Assembly: GCA_007133925.1 (NCBI GenBank)
Contig: SLLU01000097.1
Span: 1 to 10,491, forward strand
DNA length: 10,491 bases
From: Candidatus Halarchaeoplasma halalkaliphilum
Lineage (GTDB): Archaea; Thermoplasmatota; Thermoplasmata; Halarchaeoplasmatales; Halarchaeoplasmataceae
Reading direction: 5' to 3'
Of this stretch, positions 5,098 through 10,491 are shown one piece after another. Every line of letters begins with the position of its first letter. Positions within the stretch are counted from its first letter, which is position 1. Under the pieces are notes generated by a model. It made no database searches. It saw only the letters and a list, made by a program, of their open reading frames with translations, and had not been told where the DNA came from. The position numbers and the translations under genes are program-made.

Positions 5098-5268
5098 CGA
5101 TGATACCTGGGAACACCCACCCAAACCCTTTCCCATATTTTTCCTTGATGATACTTTCTCAGAACTCATAGGGGATCTCATGGAGGGGATCTCTCGTACA
5201 CAAAGATCTCATCATCGAAAGTACCTATCAAGGCCTTTGTTTATGGTGCTAGTTTTATTAGTTTTTTT
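5042..5268 (+). other. Open frame without start, possibly the frameshifted continuation of the 5023 ORF
   Basis: In the frame one base ahead of the 5023 ORF there is no stop from 5042 into the next gene. The translation around 5096-5190 looks protein-like (DDDTWEHPPKPFP, then FFLDDTFSELIGDLMEG), followed by basic residues (HHRKYLSRP) and a hydrophobic block (LFMVLVLLVFLGL). No start codon exists before the ATG at 5180, and an ORF from there runs to 5554, deep inside the coiled-coil gene, which I regard as shadow. Joined to the 5023 ORF it would give a small protein with one membrane helix, but the hydrophobic block coincides with a T-rich tract that may instead be a terminator. Also present are repeated GGGGATCTC (5171-5179, 5185-5193). 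Nothing else is seen here. Confidence 0.3.
5251..5268 (+). terminator. T-rich tract, possible terminator of the rightward divergent transcript
   Basis: AGTTTTATTAGTTTTTTT ends in seven consecutive T. Archaeal polymerases commonly stop at T-rich tracts without a strong hairpin. It lies about 300 nt after the predicted start near 4970 and just before the TATA element of the coiled-coil gene, where a terminator is expected. Confidence 0.4.
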
Positions 5269-5304
5269 AGGTTTGACAGGGGAAACTAAAAAATACAATT
5301 GCGG

Positions 5305-5330
5305 TATATACCCCTTTCAGAGTGATCAGG
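5305..5330 (+). promoter_or_regulatory. TATA element and start region of the coiled-coil gene
   Basis: TATATA at 5305-5310 lies about 23-26 bp ahead of the ATG at 5331, so the transcript may be leaderless or nearly so. GAGTGATC just upstream of the ATG resembles an SD; if transcription starts at the ATG it would not be in the RNA, so the two readings conflict. Confidence 0.5.
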
Positions 5331-7571
5331 ATGCAGATACCAGCGGGAAAGACCATAAAGACAGAATTCGGGGGCAAAGGCGTATTGGAAGATTTCTTCG
5401 AGGAGTTCTCAAAAAGATCCGTGGATGGGTATCTTCAAACCAGTCTAACCAAGGAATCCCACAGGAACATAGGCAGGGTTTTCTTCGGGAAGGGAAAGCC
5501 AGTAGCATCCGCACTCCATGGAGAAAAAGACCTTTTCGGAAAAGAGGCGCTTAGGAAGGTCGTACGGGACTCTCTTGACGAGGACTGTCTCCTTGAGATG
5601 CACTCGTACTCCTACAGATCCTCATCCATATCCGTGGAGCACATACTCAGGAACAAAGAAAAATGGTCCCTGCCCCAGGACTTCAACCTGTCCCTGGAAC
5701 TGGATCGGGCGGCGAGAAAGCAGCGTGGGGAAGATGAAAGAAGACATGATACTAGGGAATTCAAGGAAATGGATATACCAGTCTCTGACCTGGATCTGGA
5801 ACTGGGTGTGATGGAGGAGAGACCCATCCAGATAGTGTCCGGCACAGGGGAGGACATAGTGGAGAAAGCGGAGAAAAAGCTGAAAAAGATCAGGGAAGGG
5901 AAGATGAAAGACGAGTTCGAAGTACTGAGGAAAGAACTTGACCAAAAACACATGGAACTGAAGGAGAAGGAAGCTCAACTAAAGGAATGGGCCGAAAAAC
6001 TCGCCAAGAGGGAGGAGGAACTGAAGAACACCGCCGGGGAAGTAAAAAAGGAGATGAACGAGGTCAGGAGGATATGGACTGAGATGAGGAGCGAAGGAAA
6101 CAATATATCCAAGGCTAGGGAGGAACTGGAGAACAAGATCGGGGAACAGATGGCAAGGGAAGAAACCTTGATGGAAAAGGAAAGGGACCTCCGTGAACTC
6201 AAGAGGGACCTGGAACAGTGGGAGGTGGACATCAAATCCAGGTCTTCAAAGCTGGGGGTCATGGAGGAAGAACTCAGTAACTGGAAGAAGGAGATGGCCA
6301 AGAAGGAAAAAAGGCTGGACAGCATGGAAAAGGAGATAGAGGATAGGGAAGAACACGTTTTCGAAAGGGAAATGGAGAATCGGGAAAGGGAAAAGGAGCT
6401 GAGGGGGATCCAGGAAAGGGTGAACGAAACAGAAGCTCAGACTAAGAAAGTGAGGGATAGCCTGGAGAACAGGGAAAGAGAGGTCAAGGTGAAAGAAGAC
6501 GAATTGACCATCAAAGAGGAGAATCTCTCCTACCGTGAAGGAAAGTTGAAGGAGGAGATGGACAAGGTTAACGAGTTGAAAAAGGGGCTCAGATCAGACA
6601 GGGAAACTGTGAAGAAGATGAAGAGGGACCTGTCTGCAAAAGATAACGAACTGGAAACCCGGGAAAAGCACATGGAGGAGCTGGAAAAACAGCTGACGCA
6701 GCGGGAAAAGGAACTGGATGAAAAGCAATCTCAGATAGACCAGCGCACCACAGCCTTGAATGAAAGGGAGATCGAACTGACAAAACGTGATCACGAATTG
6801 AACAGCAAGGCAGATGGTATAATAGCCGGGGAGGAAAACCTGGAAGAAGAAAGAGAACGGTTGATGGAATGGAGGGATTCCCTGGAGGTGAAAGAAAAGG
6901 AACTCCAAAAGGGGAAACAGGATCTCAAGGATAAGAAGAAGGAGATGGAAAAGGAATTAAAAGAAAAGTCATCGGAACTAGATGCAAGGGAAGAGGAACT
7001 CAACGAAACCGGTAGGAGTTTGAACGGAAGGAAGGGCGCTCTCCAGAGGAAGGAGAACTTATTGGAGGAGAGAGAAAAGGAACTGGATCTTAGGGAGGAA
7101 AACATCAACGAGAGGGAAAAGGAACTAGAGGGTATGGAGAGCGAATTCGACGAAAAGATGAAGGATCTGGAAGAGGAGCGAGCAAAGGTGAACGAGGGAT
7201 TAGAAGAGGAAAAACGGGCGGTTTCCGAAGAAAAGAATAGTTTGAAGGAAGAAAGAAAACTGCTGGATAAAGGGTTACAGGACGTCCAGGAGAAGCAGGA
7301 TAAATTGAAAGATAAACTGTCAGATCTGATCAAGGAAAGGGAAGCCCTGGATGACAGGAAGGAGTCTTTGAAAGAGAAGGAGGAACTTCTAACAGATTTA
7401 GAGAAGGCTCTGACCAGTAGGGAGAGTGAACTTGAATATAGAGAGGCGAAGCTGAAGGAAAAGGAAGATTCCATGGACTCCAGGGAGTCAAAGATCAAGG
7501 AGAAGGAGGATCTATACTCCAAGAAAAAGAAATCCCTGGATGAGATCAGGAAGGGGCTCAGTGAGATTTGA
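5331..7571 (+). CDS. Long coiled-coil protein with small N-terminal globular domain
   Basis: 746 residues from the ATG at 5331; a GTG three codons upstream (5322) is a weaker start. Residues 1-100 look globular: an FFEEFSKRSVDGYL helix-strand, GRVFFGKGKPVAS, then FGKEALRKVV and CLLEMHSYSY. This resembles archaeal DUF2226 or bacterial PATAN/DUF4388-type small domains, a tentative match. Residues about 100-175 are a linker. From about 175 to the end lies nearly unbroken Glu/Lys/Arg-rich coiled coil with recurring REKEL-, REEEL- and KEKE-type heptads, about 560 residues or some 80 nm if continuous. There is no ATPase head, so this is not an SMC or Rad50 protein; no membrane segment; one cysteine (86). 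A cytoplasmic scaffold, spacer or filament role is inferred. Its 3' end overlaps argF by 14 bp, tail to tail. Confidence 0.9.
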   Translation: MQIPAGKTIKTEFGGKGVLEDFFEEFSKRSVDGYLQTSLTKESHRNIGRVFFGKGKPVASALHGEKDLFGKEALRKVVRDSLDEDCLLEMHSYSYRSSSISVEHILRNKEKWSLPQDFNLSLELDRAARKQRGEDERRHDTREFKEMDIPVSDLDLELGVMEERPIQIVSGTGEDIVEKAEKKLKKIREGKMKDEFEVLRKELDQKHMELKEKEAQLKEWAEKLAKREEELKNTAGEVKKEMNEVRRIWTEMRSEGNNISKAREELENKIGEQMAREETLMEKERDLRELKRDLEQWEVDIKSRSSKLGVMEEELSNWKKEMAKKEKRLDSMEKEIEDREEHVFEREMENREREKELRGIQERVNETEAQTKKVRDSLENREREVKVKEDELTIKEENLSYREGKLKEEMDKVNELKKGLRSDRETVKKMKRDLSAKDNELETREKHMEELEKQLTQREKELDEKQSQIDQRTTALNEREIELTKRDHELNSKADGIIAGEENLEEERERLMEWRDSLEVKEKELQKGKQDLKDKKKEMEKELKEKSSELDAREEELNETGRSLNGRKGALQRKENLLEEREKELDLREENINEREKELEGMESEFDEKMKDLEEERAKVNEGLEEEKRAVSEEKNSLKEERKLLDKGLQDVQEKQDKLKDKLSDLIKEREALDDRKESLKEKEELLTDLEKALTSRESELEYREAKLKEKEDSMDSRESKIKEKEDLYSKKKKSLDEIRKGLSEI

Positions 7572-8493
7572 ACCGTGATTGCATTACATCGGCCATTATG
7601 GCCTTTTGTGCATGGAGTCGGTTCTCCGCCTGATCGAAGACCACTGAATGGGGACCGTCGATCACCGAAGCGGATATCTCGAGTCCACGATGGGCCGGTA
7701 GACAGTGCATCACTATCACATCTTCCGATGCCAGGGATACAAGGCGATCATTAACCTCGAAGTCTTTGAAGTCCCTGAGTTTCCGTTCCTTTTCCTCTTC
7801 GTCACCCATGGAGATCCACACATCGGTGTATATTATGGTCGCGCCTTTTACCGCTTCTTCGGAATCATTAGAGAGGGAGATAACCGATCCCTTTTCTTTG
7901 CCTATGGCCTTGGCCTTTTGTAATATCTCTTCGTTGGGTTCGTATCCCTTGGGGGTGCAGGCGGTAACATCCATGCCCACCAGGGCACCTCCCAAAAGAA
8001 GTGAGTTGCACACGTTGTTCCCGTCACCCACATACACCAGATGCTGATCTTCGAAACCGCCCTTCTTTTCTTTTATGGTAAGAAGATCCGCCATTATCTG
8101 ACAGGGGTGCTCCCTGTCATCCAAACCGTTTATAACCGGAACTGTGGAGTTCCTTGCGAGTTCCACCATCATCTCGTTCTTGAAGGCCCTGTACATGATA
8201 CAATCCACGTATCGACTGAGCACCATGGCTGTATCGGCTATGGTCTCTCCACGACCTATCTGCAGGTCCTTGGGACTGAGGTAGAGTGCATGTCCTCCCA
8301 ACTGGGTCATGCCCACCTCGAATGAGATACGGGTACGGGTGCTGGGTTTCTCGAAGATCATGCCCAAGCTCTTTCCCTTCAGAGGTGTGAAAGGCTCCCC
8401 GTCGTTGTGCTTTTTCTTGATCTCCGCTGCGATCCTCAACAGGTCCTTTATGCGGTCCTGTACATCCAGTATAGATATCACATCTTTTTTCAT
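7558..8493 (-). CDS. argF: Ornithine carbamoyltransferase
   Basis: 311 residues, the usual length. It joins carbamoyl phosphate and ornithine to give citrulline in cytoplasmic arginine synthesis. All key motifs are present: carbamoyl-phosphate loop STRTR (51-55), LSPKDLQIGRGET (72-84), MYRAF (100-104), HPCQ (129-132), DVWISMG (224-230, the ornithine-binding SMG loop that separates OTC from aspartate carbamoyltransferase), HCLPAHRG (263-270) and the C-terminal FDQAENRLHAQKA. The start is the ATG at 8493 with AGGTG 6 nt upstream; the frame extends nine codons further to a GTG at 8520 that lacks this support. It follows purC on the same strand after 83 bp with its own TATA element. The last 14 bp overlap the convergent coiled-coil gene. 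Confidence 0.97.
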   Translation of the reverse strand: MKKDVISILDVQDRIKDLLRIAAEIKKKHNDGEPFTPLKGKSLGMIFEKPSTRTRISFEVGMTQLGGHALYLSPKDLQIGRGETIADTAMVLSRYVDCIMYRAFKNEMMVELARNSTVPVINGLDDREHPCQIMADLLTIKEKKGGFEDQHLVYVGDGNNVCNSLLLGGALVGMDVTACTPKGYEPNEEILQKAKAIGKEKGSVISLSNDSEEAVKGATIIYTDVWISMGDEEEKERKLRDFKDFEVNDRLVSLASEDVIVMHCLPAHRGLEISASVIDGPHSVVFDQAENRLHAQKAIMADVMQSRFKSH

Positions 8494-8496
8494 CTT

Positions 8497-8537
8497 GATC
8501 ACCTGAAGGAGTGGAACCACCCTTTATTTAAATATTT
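8497..8537 (-). promoter_or_regulatory. argF promoter and ribosome binding site
   Basis: On the minus strand ATTTAAATA (within 8524-8537), preceded by a purine/A-rich GGAAA, forms a good TATA/BRE element. A start near 8503-8505 leaves only about 10 nt before the ATG, just enough for the SD AGGTGATC (8497-8504). The palindrome GTGG-AA-CCAC at 8511-8520 lies between TATA and start point and could be an operator for arginine control, which is speculative. Confidence 0.6.
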
Positions 8538-8576
8538 CCTTGTTCTACATTTTTTTGCGTCCATGGGAGCATGATA

Positions 8577-9482
8577 CTACTCATAGGTTCCGTCGGTCAA
8601 CCTGGACATGATAGACACATATAATTCACTGGTTTTGCTCACCATCTCATCGGGCAATGGGGGTATAGGGGGCTCGTCTTCACCTCTCTCCCGGGCATCC
8701 ATCAACTCTTGGTGATAAGCGATATCCCGGTAATGACTCCTTACGAATTCCTTGCTCTTCTCGATGAATTTCCCTTCTCTGTAAGCGTCCATCTCCCAGA
8801 ACCTATCCTCGTCCGCGGTGCCGAAGGTATCCACCAACATCAGTTCACGATTTTCGTCCATGGCGAACTCCTTTTTACCGTCAACATGGATCAAACCGTT
8901 CTTCTCCACTGTCTTCTCCATCATGGTGTCTATCTTCATCACCGCATCCTCTATCTCCACCAGTTCTTCCTCGGAAAGGGAGGATATCTCTTTTGCCTCC
9001 TCCCTTGTCACCGGGCGATCGTGGGCTTCGAACTTGGTGGTCATCTCAAAGAAAGGTTTGGGAAGCTTTTGACCATAGACGGGTTTTTCAGTGAACCCGA
9101 ACTTGCGATAGTCCACATCCCCTCTATTGATGCGGTCCAACAATGAGCCCGCCACATAGTACCTGCTTATGAATTCCAGGGGGATCAAAAAGTTGGTGGT
9201 GTCACCGTGTATCTCGTGGTGATCTGTGATTATATCAACCTTTTTCACTATCATGTGTTCGTCGTTCTCGCGCTCCACGAAATGGGTTGGTATCTGAAGG
9301 TCGGATTCCGTTCTTCGGAACCAGTATGTGGAAGTTTTGCAGAGTGTTTCCCCCTTCCGGGGTACGTCATTTGGTATGACCTTGTCGAATACGGATATGT
9401 TATCCGTGAAGAAGAACTCCAGAAGACCATCTCCTATGTCATACACTTCTTTTACCTTGCCCTTGCGTATCAATTTTTTCAT
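8577..9482 (-). CDS. purC: Phosphoribosylaminoimidazole-succinocarboxamide synthase (SAICAR synthase)
   Basis: 301 residues, the length of the longer PurC form. It condenses CAIR with aspartate using ATP to make SAICAR in de novo purine synthesis. Motifs: nucleotide-binding GKVKEVYD (8-15), FTDNISVFD (25-33), family signature PLEFISRYYVAGS (101-113), PKPFFEMTTKFEAHDRPVT (141-159), signature 2 as HVDGKKEFAM (199-208, Ala where Gly is usual), then DTFGTADEDRFW (218-229), corresponding to the usual TPDSSRFW-type segment. The start at 9482 is preceded by GGGTG about 9 nt upstream. It lies 45 bp after the Nudix gene with its own TATA element. No other purine gene is in the window. Confidence 0.96.
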   Translation of the reverse strand: MKKLIRKGKVKEVYDIGDGLLEFFFTDNISVFDKVIPNDVPRKGETLCKTSTYWFRRTESDLQIPTHFVERENDEHMIVKKVDIITDHHEIHGDTTNFLIPLEFISRYYVAGSLLDRINRGDVDYRKFGFTEKPVYGQKLPKPFFEMTTKFEAHDRPVTREEAKEISSLSEEELVEIEDAVMKIDTMMEKTVEKNGLIHVDGKKEFAMDENRELMLVDTFGTADEDRFWEMDAYREGKFIEKSKEFVRSHYRDIAYHQELMDARERGEDEPPIPPLPDEMVSKTSELYVSIMSRLTDGTYE

Positions 9483-9521
9483 ATGGACAACACCCGATTT
9501 TGATGAAAGCAGGAATAGGTA

Positions 9522-9534
9522 CGATATTTAATTC
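9522..9534 (-). promoter_or_regulatory. purC TATA element overlapping the Nudix stop
   Basis: On the minus strand TTAAATAT (9524-9531) lies 42 bp before the purC start and overlaps the last codon of the Nudix gene. A start point near 9502 leaves a leader of about 20 nt. purC can thus be transcribed on its own as well as by read-through. Confidence 0.5.
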
Positions 9535-9965
9535 TTATGTTTATCATCCCTGGACTCAAGAAAACTGTCGGCCTTTTTTAGCACATCCCTTGCATTCTTG
9601 AACGTAAGTCTATCCATGGCCAGATCGTAGTTCAACCACGCGTAACCCTGGTGTTCCCGGGATATGGAAACCTCCTTGGTATCCGTGGTACCTAAAAGAT
9701 AAAGGACCTCCTTGTGAGATATGTCACGACCCTTCTGATATATGTAATCTATACGATCGAGAAAATCTGGGATTATGTTTACCTCATGGGAAGGTATCCC
9801 AGTTTCCTCCCGTAGCTCTCGGAGAGCAGTTTCCTCCAGGGTTTCCCCGGATTCAACGTGCCCTTTGGGGTAATCCCAGTGACCTGCGGGATAGTGGAGT
9901 AAGAGGTATCGCTTCTCACCTGAGTCTTCCCGGAATAGTATCACACCGGCGGATCTTTCGTCCAT
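9528..9965 (-). CDS. Nudix hydrolase, probable bis(5'-nucleosyl)-tetraphosphatase (Ap4A hydrolase, NUDT2-like)
   Basis: 145 residues, typical of asymmetrical Ap4A hydrolases. The Nudix box GHVESGETLEETALREL continues to REETGI (35-57) and is complete, with the catalytic metal ligands in REIxEE-type spacing (Glu50, Glu53, Glu54). The preceding LLLHYPAGHWDYPKG and the later EHQGYAWLNYDLA with LTFKNARDVL are characteristic of the NUDT2/Ap4A branch. Expected reaction: Ap4A to ATP plus AMP in the cytoplasm; other dinucleotides or capped substrates are possible. It starts 5 nt after the PAC2-family gene, so the two are probably co-transcribed; only a weak GGGTAG lies upstream. It ends 45 bp before purC. 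Confidence 0.92.
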   Translation of the reverse strand: MDERSAGVILFREDSGEKRYLLLHYPAGHWDYPKGHVESGETLEETALRELREETGIPSHEVNIIPDFLDRIDYIYQKGRDISHKEVLYLLGTTDTKEVSISREHQGYAWLNYDLAMDRLTFKNARDVLKKADSFLESRDDKHKN

Positions 9966-9970
9966 TTTAA

Positions 9971-10491
9971 CTACCCGTATATGGGAGGGTGTGCGGCCTG
10001 ATGCTTCATCTCGTTGTGGATCTGTTTGGTGTGATTCACCATCTGAGAATACTGTTCCTCAAGTTGATTGGCACTTTCCAGAAGGGAAGCCGTTTCCACC
10101 TCTATATCGCAGTAATCTGCGAACTTGTCCAGAAGAGCTGCGGATGCCCGGGGGTCCGGCATGTGAACGTTGCTTTCCGCCAGCATGGCGATGGCCTCCA
10201 GTTTCATCTCATGGGCATAGAGCAGGAGGGCGCTGGCGATACCCGATATGGCACCCCTCTGAATGAGGTCCACGTTGAGCTTTCTTGCCTGCCTTTCGGC
10301 GGAATGTGAACTTATGGCACCCCATATCCTTTTCTCTTCCCGGCCTTCGTTCTCGGGCAGGCCATCGAATATTATCACTTCTTCTACACCCTGTTCCATG
10401 ACCCAATCGATGATGGTTTCCGCCATGGAAAATGATAGGGAGGACGGTATGACCATGTCTGACTTGACAAGTAAAAATCCGTTTCCGGCAA
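9971..10491 (-). CDS. PAC2-family protein (archaeal proteasome-assembly chaperone homologue), N-terminus outside window
   Basis: The frame stays open to the window edge, so the visible 172 residues lack the true N-terminus; the ATG at 10456 is internal. Visible landmarks are GNGFLLVKSDMVIPSS, then WVMEQGVEEVIIFDGLP, the Gly/Ala-rich QRGAISGIASALLLYAHE, and AMLAESNVHMPDPRASAALL, a block characteristic of the family. The C-terminal third is a helix ending in PPIYG. Archaeal PbaA/PbaB proteins of this family are related to eukaryotic proteasome assembly chaperones, and an HbYX (hydrophobic-Tyr-any) tail docks into the 20S alpha-ring; here Ile-Tyr-Gly fits. The 5 nt gap to the Nudix gene implies co-transcription. 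Confidence 0.9.
   Translation of the reverse strand, partial: AGNGFLLVKSDMVIPSSLSFSMAETIIDWVMEQGVEEVIIFDGLPENEGREEKRIWGAISSHSAERQARKLNVDLIQRGAISGIASALLLYAHEMKLEAIAMLAESNVHMPDPRASAALLDKFADYCDIEVETASLLESANQLEEQYSQMVNHTKQIHNEMKHQAAHPPIYG

Noticed and set aside
5091..5098. Programmed +1 frameshift at CGC-TGA-C like that of prfB
   Set aside because: The codon before the stop is not slippery (a CGC-reading tRNA would not re-pair well in the +1 frame) and no internal SD at the required short spacing is seen; kept only as a low option.
5180..5554. 124-residue plus-strand ORF from an ATG at 5180
   Set aside because: More than half lies inside the coiled-coil gene in another frame and reads as low-complexity basic sequence; there is no SD before 5180. 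Only the part before about 5268 is kept as a possible frameshifted continuation.
6791..7522. 243-residue Ser-rich ORF on the minus strand
   Set aside because: It is the antisense shadow of the Glu/Lys-rich coiled-coil gene: GAA/GAG and AAG read backwards as Ser, Phe and Leu codons. No SD or promoter and no protein-like pattern.
10456..10464. Near-match to the TGTCWGACA site (TGTCTGAC) at the right edge
   Set aside because: It lies within coding sequence of the PAC2-family gene, matches only part of the palindrome, and has no promoter beside it.

Overview
The window looks archaeal, most likely from the Thermoplasmatota or a related euryarchaeal lineage. The evidence is a GPN-loop GTPase, a PAC2-type proteasome-assembly chaperone ending in an HbYX-like tail, AT-rich TATA elements about 25-30 bp ahead of predicted transcript starts, Shine-Dalgarno (SD) sites resembling GGAGGTGATC, and heavy use of AGG/AGA (Arg) and ATA (Ile) codons. 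No tRNA, rRNA, CRISPR array, insertion sequence or phage gene is visible.

Layout. (1) Positions 1-630, minus strand: the N-terminal 210 residues of a small protein-kinase/APH-like protein that runs off the left edge. (2) Positions 728-3180, plus strand: a tight seven-gene operon of very small proteins with 1-11 nt gaps. It holds two related soluble coiled-coil proteins, three single-pass membrane-anchored proteins whose positively charged tails probably lie in the cytoplasm, a zinc-ribbon protein and a PRC-barrel protein. None has a recognised specific function; together they look like a membrane-associated scaffold or complex and are the best candidate here for an undescribed system. (3) Positions 3265-3570, plus strand: a nine-cysteine protein with an internal duplication, behind its own promoter, which is bracketed by two copies of the palindrome TGTCWGACA. 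(4) Positions 3572-4893, minus strand: an ArsR-like winged-helix regulator coupled to a GPN-loop GTPase whose guanine-specificity motif is altered.

(5) Positions 4894-5330: a symmetric divergent control region. A perfect 14-bp palindromic TATA element lies midway between two copies of a 17-bp operator-like palindrome. The rightward transcript has a strong SD followed by a TTG start, but the frame closes after 24 codons and a neighbouring frame then stays open. This could be a microprotein, a short RNA or a frameshifted gene, and it ends near a T-rich tract. (6) Positions 5331-7571, plus strand: a 746-residue protein with a small N-terminal domain and about 560 residues of charged coiled coil. 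(7) Positions 7558-10491, minus strand: a housekeeping cluster transcribed right to left. It encodes a PAC2-family protein (start outside the window), an Ap4A-hydrolase-like Nudix enzyme, PurC (purine synthesis) and ornithine carbamoyltransferase (arginine synthesis); purC and argF each appear to have their own TATA element.

Functional links are clear only for the housekeeping genes and for the regulator with its divergent promoter. The small-protein operon and the long coiled-coil protein share a theme (membrane anchors, coiled coils, scaffolding), but a joint function is inference.
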